Shown: positions 35,556 through 48,561, counted from the first letter of the stretch. The stretch is DNA of 64,000 nt from Amphiduros pacificus (GCA_949316495.1 OX439000.1:932501-996500), one strand, 5' to 3'. The notes: generated by a model from the sequence alone, not told the origin. Program-made: numbers and translations.

Positions 35556-38262
35556 TTGAGTGGTAAACAGGGCACAGACAGTAGGAAATATGCACATTCT
35601 CGTCCATGAAGCATGGCTGAAGTTCTTGTCACATCAAGGAATCCGTCTCCAGACCTTAGGTTGGCTTAATATGTTGTATGATAGTGATACTGGCATGTGT
35701 GATGGGTTCTCATATACAGCATACGAACGACTGAGCACATTGGCAGCGTGAACAGTAAAACTTGTACCTTTCTTGAATAACACTACATCGAGAGTCTTAT
35801 AACTGAATATGAAACATACAGAGCCAACAACATAAGGTTGATACCTTTTATACTCGGTTCTGTGAAGTTTTAACTTGTGAAATGGATCAGCATTTGAAGT
35901 ATTCTAGTGCTTCTTTTAAAAGTTGTAAACGATTGAAGTTACATAAGCCATATTGGAATGATGCATTAACAGTTCTATGGAAAGATGTGTGTCGCGAGGA
36001 ATGTATGCATAAGAAATGTACATAAAACAAAAATATGCAAGATGTAATAACAGTAGAAAACTGTTCAAAAACGTGAAGAAAAGCAGAAAGATTGTATTAT
36101 AGAAAGACATTTAGTGAGATTGAAACTGAATGTGTGTTGATCCAGTGGCTTCCAAGGTAATACATAAAGAAGACTGGGCCAAGTAGTACCAAGAGAATCC
36201 CATTTAAGGTATCTGACTCAAGTGGTAACTTATTTCGTGATACCAATGAGGTGTTCAATTCATGAAAACATATATAATGAGCCACCAGAGGTCACTAGTG
36301 AACAGACAAATGTTGCACAAAATTTAGAAGCTCTTGGGGTAGGAATAGTACTTGGTTATGTTTCAAATGAACACATGGAGATGCAATATCAGTATAAAAA
36401 CTGCATAAAATGTTTTCAAATGGTATACTTGCTTCTTTGTAGCTAAGAACTGTCATTTCACTAATTACCAGGTCATCACCTAAGACCCAGAATAAAGTCT
36501 CAAACTGGTGGATGAAATGGAAAATATCAAGTAACATAACTGAAACTAAGGTTGACCAAATTAGAAAGAGAAGACAGAAGAGAACAAATCACGTGTTTGT
36601 ACTTGCAAATTATATTCTAGGCATTATATTCTAGGCATAGGTATGTAAGTGGAATGTTAGATGGATTTTTTATTTGTGATTTCAGTGCAAATCATTTTGC
36701 AAATGTATCTGACAGGGCACTAAGTGCAGTTATTACCAACATTTGGAGATATTGGTTATAACATATTTACTGGACTCTTTGATATGAGTGTATCCCCAAT
36801 ATCAGAATAAAGCTCTGCAGTGTGGGGTTTCAAAGATCATGTGTGAAAGAGTTCAGCAGAGAGCTGTTCATTATTTCCTGGGGGACACCTTTACTTGCAC
36901 TTTCAGGAGATTCTGGCTGGTGAAGCACACAGATTAGAAGACACTGCAATATGGATAAGTATTGGAACAGACTTGTTGATATGGATAACAAAAGGTTGAC
37001 AAAGATGATACTGATATATTAATATAATTATTGTGATAAAGGCAACTGGTGTTCAGAAATGAAGGTCAGCTGGAAGGCGTTGTTGCACAGTGCAGATATA
37101 AATAATGCATTTAATAAAATGAGTGTGTGAAATACAGAATCGTTTTGAAAAATGTGTGTGAAATAGGAGAGGTCAGGAGGAAGAGTTTGGTGCGTCAATA
37201 AAACATAAACTCAGAACATATGTTAGATTTAAAGATAATTGCCAACTAGAAGAATACATACAATTGGCCAGGGGTGAAAGGCAGTTATTGCACACTTTAG
37301 AACAGGAACCTGAACCCTCGCAACAGGAAGGTTTAAAGGTTTGAATGCAGATGAATGTGTTTTAGAATCATTTCTATTGCCTCCTATCGGTTGCTTAGTA
37401 TAACCTGACAAATAGAAATACAAAATGGATAAGAGAAATGAATACAATATTCTGCACCTCTTGTCAGCTATAGACACCCCGGTATAACCCGTCAGAGATA
37501 ATCTACCAGGCAGGCCAGATTCATTTCAATAATATGACATGAACTTGACAGAGCATCGGCTCTACCTCCTCCCTCATGGTGGGTTCTATGAACCCTCCCT
37601 CATGGGGGGGGGGGGGGTGTATGGACCCTCGGGGCATGAAAAAAACCTTCACAGTGGATGATTGTGGTCCAGATACGCACAGTACGTGAATGTTGCTTCG
37701 CCCTGATTTGTTCACTTTATCAATGTAACATAAATAATGCATCTGTCAAAAATAGATAGTAAATGATAACGGTTCGTAGTTGCATTGATCAAATCCTTCA
37801 CCCAAACAATAACCATTATTCTCAGTGTGTCTTACACGACCCAGCTTGTGGCTACAGGAACAATATGAGGACGGGGCTTTGTGTGGGATGAGTATGGGAC
37901 CAGACCAGCCCAGGGGAAACAGGATGGATGGCAAAAGGCCACGGATTGCCACTACTCCAGGGAGTCACGTGGGAGGGTTTATCTCTTTTTAAAGCACAGA
38001 CTGAATACATAGTAGTGTGTTGTTAGGCTGTGGTGCTTTGTAAGAAACAATGCGCTTTATTTTTGGCGACACTTTTCAAGGCAATCACTGCATTTGCGTT
38101 CTATTGCAGGGTTGTGCCAAAAGAATAAATATTTGCATTGAAACGTTTATACCGCCAAATTAGCTGAAGTTGCAAAACGCGACTCGGGGTAACAATATCT
38201 TCTACTTGTGTTTACTTGGGCGTCTTTAAGTTTGTTGTTTGAGGATGGTAGATATGAGTAAA

Positions 38263-38655
38263 GGACCCTGTGAGTTTTAATTGTGTGAGTGAAGGATTGA
38301 TGACCCAAGGACCTTGTGAGTTTTAATTGTGTGAGTGAAGGATTGATGGCCCAAGGACCATGTGAGTTAGTTATCTGAGTGAAGGATTGATGACCCAAGG
38401 ACCTTGTGAGTTTTAATTGTGTGAGTGAAGGATTGATGGCCCAAGGACCATGTGAGTTAGTTATCTGAGTGAAGGATTGATGGCCCAAGGACCCTGTGAG
38501 TTTTAATTGTGTGAGTGAAGGATTGATGGCCCAAGGACCCTGTGAGTTGCTTGTGTATGTGAGGGATTGATGTGTGGGCACTGTGGTCCCAGGACCTGAT
38601 GAGTTGTTCGGGCGGGCACTGTGGTCCCAGGGCCTTGTGAGTTGTTTGGGTGGGC
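38263..38655. repeat. 44-46-bp minisatellite in duplication copy A
   Basis: About eight units built from caaggacc(t/c)tgtgagtt, tgtgagtgaaggattgatg. A 46-bp form (ttttaattgtgt) alternates with a 44-bp form (agttatct). Degraded units with gggcactgtggtcccag follow at the right. Copy B has a different arrangement. Confidence 0.9.
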
Positions 38656-39039
38656 CTGTGTATCAAGAGTCTTACCCACGCCGCTCCCTGTCACCTCTCT
38701 ATACACACTGCCGACCTCGGCCACTGTCAATCCAATCAGCTGGATCAAGTCACCTCAAAGTGAATAAATCGAGTGCGTGGCTTTGAATAATATGCCAGAT
38801 CGATGCCGGATGCGAGACCGCGAGAAAATTCCGGCTGTTAAGTTATACATCACGAGGCAATTATTGGATATCAAAGACAATCTAAAACGCTTAGAAATGG
38901 CAGAATGTGGTTTTGTCTCTGTAATTATTCTTAGTTGAAATGATATTTTATCATTGTGAATAGGGCATAACCAGATACACTATGTGCATATGGTGTGGGC
39001 ATGTTAGACCCAAATCACTGCCTCCCTGAACATGGCACT

Positions 39040-39354
39040 GATGTATGCTAGCCATCTGATGTATGCTAGCCATCTGATGTATGCTCGCCTTCTGATGTAT
39101 GCTAGCCATCTGATGTATGCTAGCCATCTGATGTATGCTCGCCTTCTGATGTATGCTAGCCATCTGATGTATGCTAGCCATCTGATGTATGCTAGCCTTC
39201 TGATGTATGCTAGCCATCTGATGTATGCTAGCCATCTGATGTATGCTACCCATCTGATGTATGCTACCCATCTGATGTATGCTACCCATCTGATGTATGC
39301 TACCCATCTGATGTATGCTACCCATCTGATGTATGCTACCCATCTGATGTATGG
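39040..39354. repeat. 18-bp minisatellite, expanded only in copy A
   Basis: Seventeen units of gatgtatgctagccatct plus a partial. The first part runs in sets of three (two agccatct, one gccttct). The right part is homogeneous ctacccatct. The same position in copy B (45899) has one full unit. Confidence 0.95.
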
Positions 39355-39438
39355 TTCATTGAATGATTTAGATATTTGAAAGCCTAACTTTAAGGAATAT
39401 ATGTATAATAGTCACCTGTGCTATTTATATCTAATCTG

Positions 39439-39554
39439 AGCTGGAGGCATTAGCTTGAGTGGTAAACAGGGCACAGACAGTAGGAAATATGCACATTCTC
39501 GTCCATGAAGCATGGCTGAAGTTCTTGTCACATCAAGGAATCCGTCTCCAGACC
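39439..39554. repeat. 116-bp junction fragment between the two duplication copies
   Basis: Exact-looking copy of 35540-35655 (the last array unit plus the first 100 bp of unique flank). It is inserted between the end of copy A and the array start of copy B. The left joint shares AGCT between intron sequence (ctgAGCT) and the array unit (attAGCTgg). The right joint passes from ctccagacc straight into array sequence matching 33411. Confidence 0.92.
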
Positions 39555-42518
39555 TGGAGGCATTAGCTGGAGACATTAGCTGGAGGCATTAGCTGGAGAC
39601 ATTAGCTACAGACATTAGCTGGAGACATTAGCTGGAGGCATTAACTGGAGACATTAGCTGGGGACATTAGCTGGAGACATTAGCTGGAGACATTAGCTGG
39701 AGGCATTAACTGCGGACATTAGCTGGAGACATTAGCTGGAGACATTAGCTGGAGACATTAGCTGGAGGCATTAACTGCGGACATTAGCTGGGGACATTAG
39801 CTGGAGACATTAGCTGGAGACATTAGCTGGAGACATTAGCTGGAGGCATTAGCTGGAGGCATTAGCTGGAGACATTAGCTGGAGGCATTAACTGCGGACA
39901 TTAGCTGGGGACATTAGCTGGAGACATTAGCTGGAGACATTAGCTGGAGACATTAGCTGGAGGCATTAACTGCGGACATTAGCTGGGGACATTAGCTGGA
40001 GACATTAGCTGGAGGCATTAGCTGGAGACATTAGCTGGAGACATTAGCTGGAGGCATTAACTGCGGACATTAGCTGGGGACATTAGCTGGAGGCATTAGC
40101 TGGAGGCATTAGCTGGAGACATTAGCTGGAGACATTAGTTGGAGACATTAGCTGGAGACATTAGCTGGAGGCATTAGCTGGAGACATTAGCTGGAGACAT
40201 TAGCTGGAGGCATTAACTGCGGACATTAACTGCGGACATTAGCTGGGGACATTAGCTGGAGACATTAGCTGGAGGCATTAGCTGGAGACATTAACTGCGG
40301 ACATTAGCTGGGGACATTAGCTGGAGGCATTAGCTGGAGGCATTAGCTGGAGACATTAGCTGGAGACATTAGCTGGAGACATTAGCTGGAGACATTAGCT
40401 GGAGACATTAGCTGGAGACATTAGCTGGAGACATTAGCTGGAGACATTAGCTGGAGACATTAGCTGGAGACATTAGCTGGAGACATTAGCTGGAGACATT
40501 AGCTGGAGACATTAGCTGGGGACATTAGCTGGAGACATTAGCTGGAGGCATTAGCTGGAGACATTAGCTGGAGGCATTAGCTGGAGGCATTAGCTGGAGA
40601 CATTAGCTGGAGGCATTAACTGCGGACATTAACTGCGGACATTAGCTGGGGACATTAGCTGGAGACATTAGCTGGAGGCATTAGCTGGAGACATTAGCTG
40701 GAGACATTAGCTGGAGACATTAGCTGGAGACATTAGCTGGAGGCATTAGCTGGAGACATTAGCTGGAGGCATTAACTGCGGACATTAGCTGGGGACATTA
40801 GCTGGAGACATTAGCTGGAGACATTAGCTGGAGGCATTAGCTGGAGACATTAGCTGGAGACATTAGCTGGAGGCATTAGCTGGAGACATTAGCTGGAGGC
40901 ATTAACTGCGGACATTAACTGCGGACATTAGCTGGGGACATTAGCTGGAGACATTAGCTGGAGGCATTAGCTGGAGACATTAGCTGGAGACATTAGCTGG
41001 AGACATTAGCTGGAGACATTAGCTGGAGGCATTAGCTGGAGACATTAGCTTGAGGCATTAACTGCGGACATTAGCTGGGGACATTAGCTGGAGACATTAG
41101 CTGGAGGCATTAGCTGGAGACATTAGCTGGAGACATTAGCTGGAGGCATTAGCTGGAGACATTAGCTGGAGACATTAGCTGGAGACATTAGCTGGAGGCA
41201 TTAGCTGGAGACATTAGCTGGAGGCATTAACTGCGGACATTAACTGCGGACATTAGCTGGGGACATTAGCTGGAGACATTAGCTGGAGGCATTAGCTGGA
41301 GACATTAGCTGGAGGCATTAACTGCGGACATTAGCTGGGGACATTAGCTGGATACATTACCTGGAGACATTAGCTGGAGGCATTAGCTGGAGACATTAGC
41401 TGGAGGCATTAGCTGGAGACATTAGCTGGAGACATTAGCTGGAGACATTAGCTGGAGACATTAGCTGGAGACATTAGCTGGAGACATTAGCTGGAGGCAT
41501 TAGCTGGAGACATTAGCTGGAGACATTAACTGCGGACATTAGCTGGGGACATTAGCTGGAGACATTAGCTGGAGACATTAGCTGGAGACATTAGCTGGAG
41601 ACATTAGCTGGAGACATTAGCTGGAGACATTAGCTGGAGACATTAGCTGGAGACATTAGCTGGAGACATTAGCTGGAGACATTAGCTGGAGGCATTAACT
41701 GCCGACATCAGCTGGGGACATTAGCTGGAGGCATTAACTGCAGACATTAGCTGGAGACATTAGCTGGAGACATTAGCTGGAGACATTAGCTGGATACATT
41801 AGCTGGAGACATTAGCTGGAGACATTAGCTGGAGACATTAGCTGGAGACATTAGCTGGAGACATTTGCTGGAGGCATTAGCTGGAGACATTAGCTGGAGG
41901 CATTAACTGCGGACATTAGCTGGAGACATTAGCTGGAGACATTAGCTGGAGGCATTAGCTGGAGGCATTAGCTGGAGACATTAGCTGGAGGCATTAACTG
42001 CGGACATTAGCTGGGGACATTAGCTGGAGACATTAGCTGGAGACATTAGCTGGAGACATTAGCTGGAGGCATTAGCTGGAGACATTAGCTGGAGACATTA
42101 GCTACAGACATTAGCTGGAGACATTAGCTGGAGGCATTAACTGGAGACATTAGCTGGGGACATTAGCTGGAGACATTAGCTGGAGACATTAGCTGGAGGC
42201 ATTAACTGCGGACATTAGCTGGAGACATTAGCTGGAGACATTAGCTGGAGACATTAGCTGGAGACATTAGCTGGAGACATTAGCTGGAGACATTAGCTGG
42301 AGACATTAGCTGGAGACATTAGCTGGAGACACTAGCTGGAGACATTAGCTGGAGACATTAGCTGGAGGCATTAGCTGGAGACATTAGCTGGAGACATTAG
42401 CTGGAGACATTAGCTGGAGGCATAAGCTGCAGACATTAGCTGGAGGCATTAGCTGGAGGCATTAGCTGGAGGCATTAGCTGGAGACATTAGCTGGAGACA
42501 TTAGCTGGAGGCATTAGC
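39555..42518. repeat. 13-bp satellite array B, 2.96 kb
   Basis: Same unit and variant blocks as array A. It matches 33411 onward at its left end (offset 6144) and 35555 at its right end (offset 6963). The 819-bp difference equals 63 units gained here or lost in A. Confidence 0.96.
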
Positions 42519-45230
42519 TTGAGTGGTAAACAGGGCACAGACAGTAGGAAATATGCACATTCTCGTCCATGAAGCATGGCTGAAGTTCTTGTCACATCAA
42601 GGAATCCGTCTCCAGACCTTAGGTTGGCTTAATATGTTGTATGATAGTGATACTGGCATGTGTGATGGGTTCTCATATACAGCATACGACAGACTGAGCA
42701 CATTGGCAGCGTGAACAGTAAAACTTGTACCTTTCTTGAATAACACTACATCGAGAGTCTTATAACTGAATATGAAACATACAGAGCCAACAACATAAGG
42801 TTGATACCTTTTATACTCGGTTCTGTGAAGTTTTAACTTGTGAAATGGATCAGCATTTGAAGTATTCTAGTGCTTCTTTTAAAAGTTGTAAACGATTGAA
42901 GTTACATAAGCCATATTGGAATGATGCATTAACAGTTCTATGGAAAGATGTGTGTCGCGAGGAATGTATGCATAAGAAATGTACATAAAACAAAAATATG
43001 CAAGATGTAATAACAGTAGAAAACTGTTCAAAAACGTGAAGAAAAGCAGAAAGATTGTATTATAGAAAGACATTTAGTGAGATTGAAACTGAATGTGTGT
43101 TGATCCAGTGGCTTCCAAGGTAATACATAAAGAAGACTGGGCCAAGTAGTACCAAGAGAATCCCATTTAAGGTATCTGACTCAAGTGGTAACTTATTTCG
43201 TGATACCAATGAGGTGTTCAATTCATGAAAACATATATAATGAGCCACCAGAGGTCACTAGTGAACAGACAAATGTTGCACAAAATTTAGAAGCTCTTGG
43301 GGTAGGAATAGTACTTGGTTATGTTTCAAATGAACACATGGAGATGCAATATCAGTATAAAAACTGCATAAAATGTTTTCAAATGGTATACTTGCTTCTT
43401 TGTAGCTAAGAACTGTCATTTCACTAATTACCAGGTCATCACCTAAGACCCAGAATAAAGTCTCAAACTGGTGGATGAAATGGAAAATATCAAGTAACAT
43501 AACTGAAACTAAGGTTGACCAAATTAGAAAGAGAAGACAGAAGAGAACAAATCACGTGTTTGTACTTGCAAATTATATTCTAGGCATTATATTCTAGGCA
43601 TAGGTATGTAAGTGGAATGTTAGATGGATTTTTTATTTGTGATTTCAGTGCAAATCATTTTGCAAATGTATCTGACAGGGCACTAAGTGCAGTTATTACC
43701 AACATTTGGAGATATTGGTTATAACATATTTACTGGACTCTTTGATATGAGTGTATCCCCAATATCAGAATAAAGCTCTGCAGTGTGGGGTTTCAAAGGT
43801 CATGTTAAGTGTGAAAGAGTTCAGCAGAGAGCTGTTCATTATTTCCTGGGGGACACCTTTACTTGCACTTTCAGGGGATTCTGGCTGGTGAAGCACACAG
43901 ATTAGAAGACACTGCAATATGGATAAGTATTGGAACAGACTTGTTGATATGGATAACAAAAGGTTGACAAAGATGATAGTGATATATTAATATGATTATT
44001 GTGATAAAGGCAACTGGTGTTCAGAAATGAAGGTCAGCTGGAAGGCGTTGTTGCACAGTGCAGATATAAATAATGCATTTAATAACATGGGTATGCGAAA
44101 TACAGAATCGTTTGAAAAAAGTGTGTGAAATAGCAGAGGTCAGGAGGAAGAGTTTGGTGCGTCAATAAAACATAAACTCAGAACATATGTTAGATTTAAA
44201 GATAATTGTCAGCTAGAAGAATACATACAATTGGCCAGGGGTGAAAGGCAGTTATTGCACACTTCAGAACAGGAACCTGAACCCTCGCAATTGAAACAGG
44301 AAGGTTTAAAGGTTTGAATGCAGATGAATGTGTTTTAGAATCATTTCTATTGCCTCCTAACGGTTGCTTAGTATAACCTGACAAATAGAAATACAAAATG
44401 GTTAAGAGAAATGTATACAATATTCTGCACCTCTTGTCAGCTATAGACACCCCGGTATAACCCGTCAGAGATAATCTACCAGGCAGGCCAGATTCATTTC
44501 AATAATATGACATGAACTTGACAGAGCATCGGCTCTACCTCCTCCCTCATGGTGGGGCTATGAACCCTCCCTCATGGGGGGGGGGGGTGTATGGACCCTC
44601 GGGCCATGAAAAAAACCTTCACAGTGGATGATAAGTGGTCCAGATACGCACAGTACATGAATGTTGCTTCGCCCTGATTTGTTCACTTTATCAATGTAAC
44701 ATAAATAACGCATCTGTCAAAAATAGATAGTAAATGATAATGGTTCGTAGTTGCATTGATCAAATCCTTCACCCAAACAATAACCATTATTCTCAGTGTG
44801 TCTTACACGACCCAGCTTGTGGCTACAGGAACAATATGAGGACGGGGCTTTGTGTGGGATGAGTATGGGACCAGACCAGCCCAGGGGAAACAGGATGGAT
44901 GGCAAAAGGCCACGGATTGCCACTACTCCAGGGAGTCACGTGGGAGGGTTTATCTCTTTTTAAAGTACAGACTGAATACATAGTAGTGTGTTGTTAGGCT
45001 GTGGTGCTTTGTAAGAAACAATGCGCTTTATTTTTGGCGACGATTTTCAAGGCAATCACTGCATTTGCGGTCTATTGCAGGGTTGTGCCAAAAGAATAAA
45101 TGTTTGCATTGAAACGTTTATACTGCCAAATTAGCTGAAGTTGCAAAACGCGACTCGGGGTAACAATATATTCTACTTGTGTTTACTTGGGCGTCTTTAA
45201 GTTTGATGTTTGAGGATGGTAGATTAGGGT

Positions 45231-45522
45231 GGCACATTGGTGTGGAACATTGGTCTGGCACATTGGTGTGCAACATTGGTGTGGTACATAAAGCGGGACC
45301 TTGTGAGTTGTTTGTGTGAGTGAAGGGTTGAAGGCCCAAGGACCCTGTGAGTTGCTTGTGTGTGTGAGGGATTGATGTGTGGGCACTGTGGCCCCAGGAC
45401 CTGGTGAGTTGTTAGGGTGGGCACTGTGGCCCCAGGACCTGGTGAGTTGTTTGGGTGGGCACTGTGGCCCCAGGACCCTGTGAGTTGTTTGGGTGAGTGA
45501 GGGATTGATGGCCCCAGGGCCC
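45231..45522. repeat. 13-bp block and rearranged 36-46-bp units in copy B
   Basis: 45231-45289 holds about five units like ggcacattggtgt that copy A lacks. 45295-45522 holds units of ggaccctgtgagttg and gggcactgtggccccagg, related to 38263-38655 but fewer and in different order. Confidence 0.85.
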
Positions 45523-46031
45523 TGTGTATCAAGAGTCTTACCCACGCCGCTCCCTGTCACCTCTCTATACACACTGCCGACCTCGGCCACTGTCAATCCA
45601 ATCAGCTGGATCAAGTCACCTCAAAGTGAATAAATCGAGTGCGTGGCTTTGAATAATATGCCAGATCGATGCCGGATGCGAGACCGCGAGAAGATTCCGG
45701 CTGTTAAGTTATACATCACGAGGCAATTATTGGATATCAAAGACAATCTAAAACGCTTAGAAATGGCAGAATGTGGTTTTGTCTCCGTAATCATTCTTAG
45801 TTGAAATGACATTTTATCATTGTGAATAGCCAGATACACTATGTGCATACGGTGTGTGCATGTTAGACCCAAATCACTGCCTCCCTGAACATGGCACTGA
45901 TGTATTTTACCCATCTGATGTATGCTTCATTGAATGATTTAGATATTTGAAAGCCTAACTTTAAGGAATATATGTATAATGGTCACCTGTGCTATTTATA
46001 TCTAATCTGAGCTTTATATTTGTCATTTCAG

Positions 46032-46618
46032 TTGCTGTAGTGGTTGCCTTTTTCATCTGCTGGGCCCCGTTTCATCTTCAGCGTCTCATGGTGATATATA
46101 TTAAACAAAAGAATTGGACTCCAGCCCTGTATATGACCTTCAATGTACTCTATTATATCTCTGGGATTCTCTACTACGTCAGCTCCACCATCAACCCCAT
46201 ACTCTACAACATCATGTCACTGAAGTTTAGACAAGCCTTCAGAAATACTATATTTAAACCGTGCCGGAAAGACAAAATCAAAAAGAGGAAAAAGAAACAA
46301 GCAAGACAGAGGTATTATAATAAAGCGTACAAATTTAATAACAGGCCATTAACGGATACACATTTGACGTTAGTTCATGGAAATCCTTATTTTAACAGAT
46401 TACGCCGTGGCGTTCCTTATCCTAATTTTCTGGCTGGCCAGACTAAGAGTAACTCCAGCTCAGCTAGTGGAGGCAGCAGTGCCCGGATGCTAGCCAATGA
46501 GGACCCCTTTGATGAGATTGAGCTGGATAACATAATAGAATGCAAGTCTGTGTCTTGTAACTCACCGCGCACATGCGCAGTAAACGCCAACTTCCGGCCA
46601 TACCACAGTTATGCATGA
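46032..46618 (+). CDS. Last exon of a rhodopsin-family neuropeptide GPCR (neuromedin-U/pyrokinin/CAPA receptor-like), TM6 to C-terminus
   Basis: This is the terminal coding exon of a class A G-protein-coupled receptor, a plasma-membrane peptide-hormone receptor. The intron acceptor is the pyrimidine-rich tgtcatttcag ending at 46031. The exon begins with two bases of a split codon, then encodes 194 residues to a TGA at 46616-46618. TM6 carries the family motif CWAP (residues 9-12, in FFICWAPFHLQRL). A short third outer loop follows. TM7 holds NPILY (54-58), then NIMSLKFRQAF and a probable palmitoylated Cys77. The tail is strongly basic (about 78-93), then has a Ser-rich patch (139-149) that could be phosphorylated. 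CWAPFHLQRL and SSTINPILYNIMS resemble neuromedin-U, pyrokinin/CAPA and ghrelin/motilin receptors; the exact subtype is uncertain. An intron just before TM6 is known in this group, for example in GHSR. Exons for TM1-5 were not found upstream in the window. Repeat-rich intron lies on its 5' side. Confidence 0.85.
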
Positions 46619-47256
<638 letters not shown>

Positions 47257-47411
47257 TATGATGTTCCTACGCACATCCGGTTTAGGGACCAATCACGGCA
47301 ATCGACACAATGGTGGGAGACAATGGCAATCATTTTGATCAATCAGAAAACAGCTAACAGACGATTACAAGAAGTGTCCATAGTAACATTGGCGGGAAGC
47401 GCTGATCACCG

Positions 47412-47528
47412 CGTGTCTACACTTCAACATCGTACAGATGGCTTTCTCAGAATAAATAACTGTGAAAAAATGTTAATTGACAGTTGTTCTGAGAAAGCCA
47501 TCATATGCGTTGCCGAAATGTAGACACG
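47412..47528. repeat. Compact hairpin / foldback element of about 117 bp
   Basis: Three nested complementary segments are visible: CGTGTCTACA (47412-47421) with its complement at 47519-47528; GATGGCTTTCTCAGAA (47437-47452) with a perfect complement at 47487-47502; and AACTGT (47457-47462) with ACAGTT (47480-47485). Unpaired bulges of about 15 bases separate the outer two stems. It lies 158 bp after an (AT)n tract, a usual MITE target. It may be a small foldback element; a structured RNA is possible but unsupported. Confidence 0.7.
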
Positions 47529-48320
47529 TGGAAGTTACGTTAGCTGCAAAGTAATGGCACAACGTTAAGCATTTTCAAAACCAAAGAATATCTTTTGGTA
47601 ATGTGAATAACGGAAACTTTCTGGAATTGATTTTCACTTGATATGCTTATGCCAGTGGCGCGGCTTGATGGAGCCTATTTTCACAACTCCTTAAAAAGTA
47701 GCTGAAGAGAATATATTGCCCATAATGAGTTAATGGCTCTCTTTTACCCCCTTATGTTTAATGGTACTAGCATTATCATCATGTGAAAAAGATTCTCTTA
47801 TGCTATTATTGTTTTATATGTGCAGTTAGCGCAACCACCACAGCCATTAGACAATAATCCTGGTAATGTATGCGCTAAACCATATAACAGGGATACAGCT
47901 GGGTTTACCTTTTCAGTTACTGATAACCTGTTCTGAACTAAATGGGGCATAAACAAACTGGGCAATGTGTTCCCCATATGATGCCCTTCCAAATCCAATC
48001 AATTTTCTAATTGAAAATAAATCAATTTAAAGTCAAATTTAAGTCCTTTGTCCTATTTAACCTGGAATAGTGATATCCTTCCATTTGTCCGGTACAGTTT
48101 TAACCACAAACATTGCTCTGGAAAAGGGATGGTTCGAGGGAACACCAACATATACTAATATACGTCGAGTTTAAAGGCTAAATTCCCAACTGACAGTCCT
48201 ATCAAATGATTCCAAACATTGTACCTAAGCTGTGTAGTAGCACCATGTCCCTTTTTTTGGTTTAAATTAATCATGTACCGAGAAAACAGTCTAATCATGA
48301 GCTATATAGCTAATCAGGAT
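47529..48320. other. No recognised feature
   Basis: AT-rich unique DNA. Confidence 0.5.
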
Positions 48321-48561
48321 GCGGGCCTTGGTGGCAGAAGTAGCGCAGTAGCAGTGGCCCTGTGATGATCTGAAGGTCGTAGGTTTGCTTCCCGGCCATG
48401 CTAAGATTGCGTTCATATTACAATTGCACATATGAGGCCTAGGTGTCAAGAACCTGCAATGATGCACTACTATGAGCCAGCACTATATCTGTTACAAGGA
48501 GGTCTCGTCATAAAATAACTGAAATAATGTTGAAAGTGATGCAAAATCCCAAGCAAACCAA
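48321..48561 (+). mobile_element. SINE family A, diverged copy
   Basis: Head gcgggccttggtggcag, degraded B box (ggtttgcttcc), then the family body including gcactatatctgttacaag and ataatgttgaaagtgatg, ending in a short tail resembling cccaagcaaacc. It is more diverged than the 57235 copy. No clear target-site duplication was found. Confidence 0.85.

Larger units (their letters stand above)
33411..39442. repeat. Tandem segmental duplication, copy A (13-bp array plus unique DNA)
   Basis: Contains array sequence from 33411, unique DNA 35556-38262, a 44-46-bp array, unique DNA to 39039, an 18-bp array, and DNA up to ctgagct at 39442. The same order recurs at 39555-46013. For the first unique part the offset is exactly 6963; frames at 35916-36537 translate identically in both copies. 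No gene was recognised in the unique part: short open frames of 60-84 codons show no known domain. G-run lengths differ (14 near 37604-37617, 12 in copy B). Confidence 0.93.
39555..46013. repeat. Tandem segmental duplication, copy B
   Basis: Second copy of 33411-39442. It ends at ctgagct (46007-46013), only 18 bp before the GPCR exon, so it lies in that gene's last intron. Compared with copy A its 13-bp array is about 0.8 kb longer. Its 44-46-bp array is rearranged and shorter. It has a block of five 13-bp units at 45231-45289 that A lacks, and the 18-bp array is reduced to one unit at 45899. Single-base differences in the unique part are sparse. Confidence 0.93.

Noticed and set aside
35556-36537. 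Duplicated short frames as paralogous genes
   Set aside because: Frames of 60-80 codons on both strands are conserved only because the DNA was recently duplicated; no motif or codon-like pattern.
37604-37617. G-run as a separate feature
   Set aside because: A simple homopolymer that differs in length between the duplicated copies, with no other signal.
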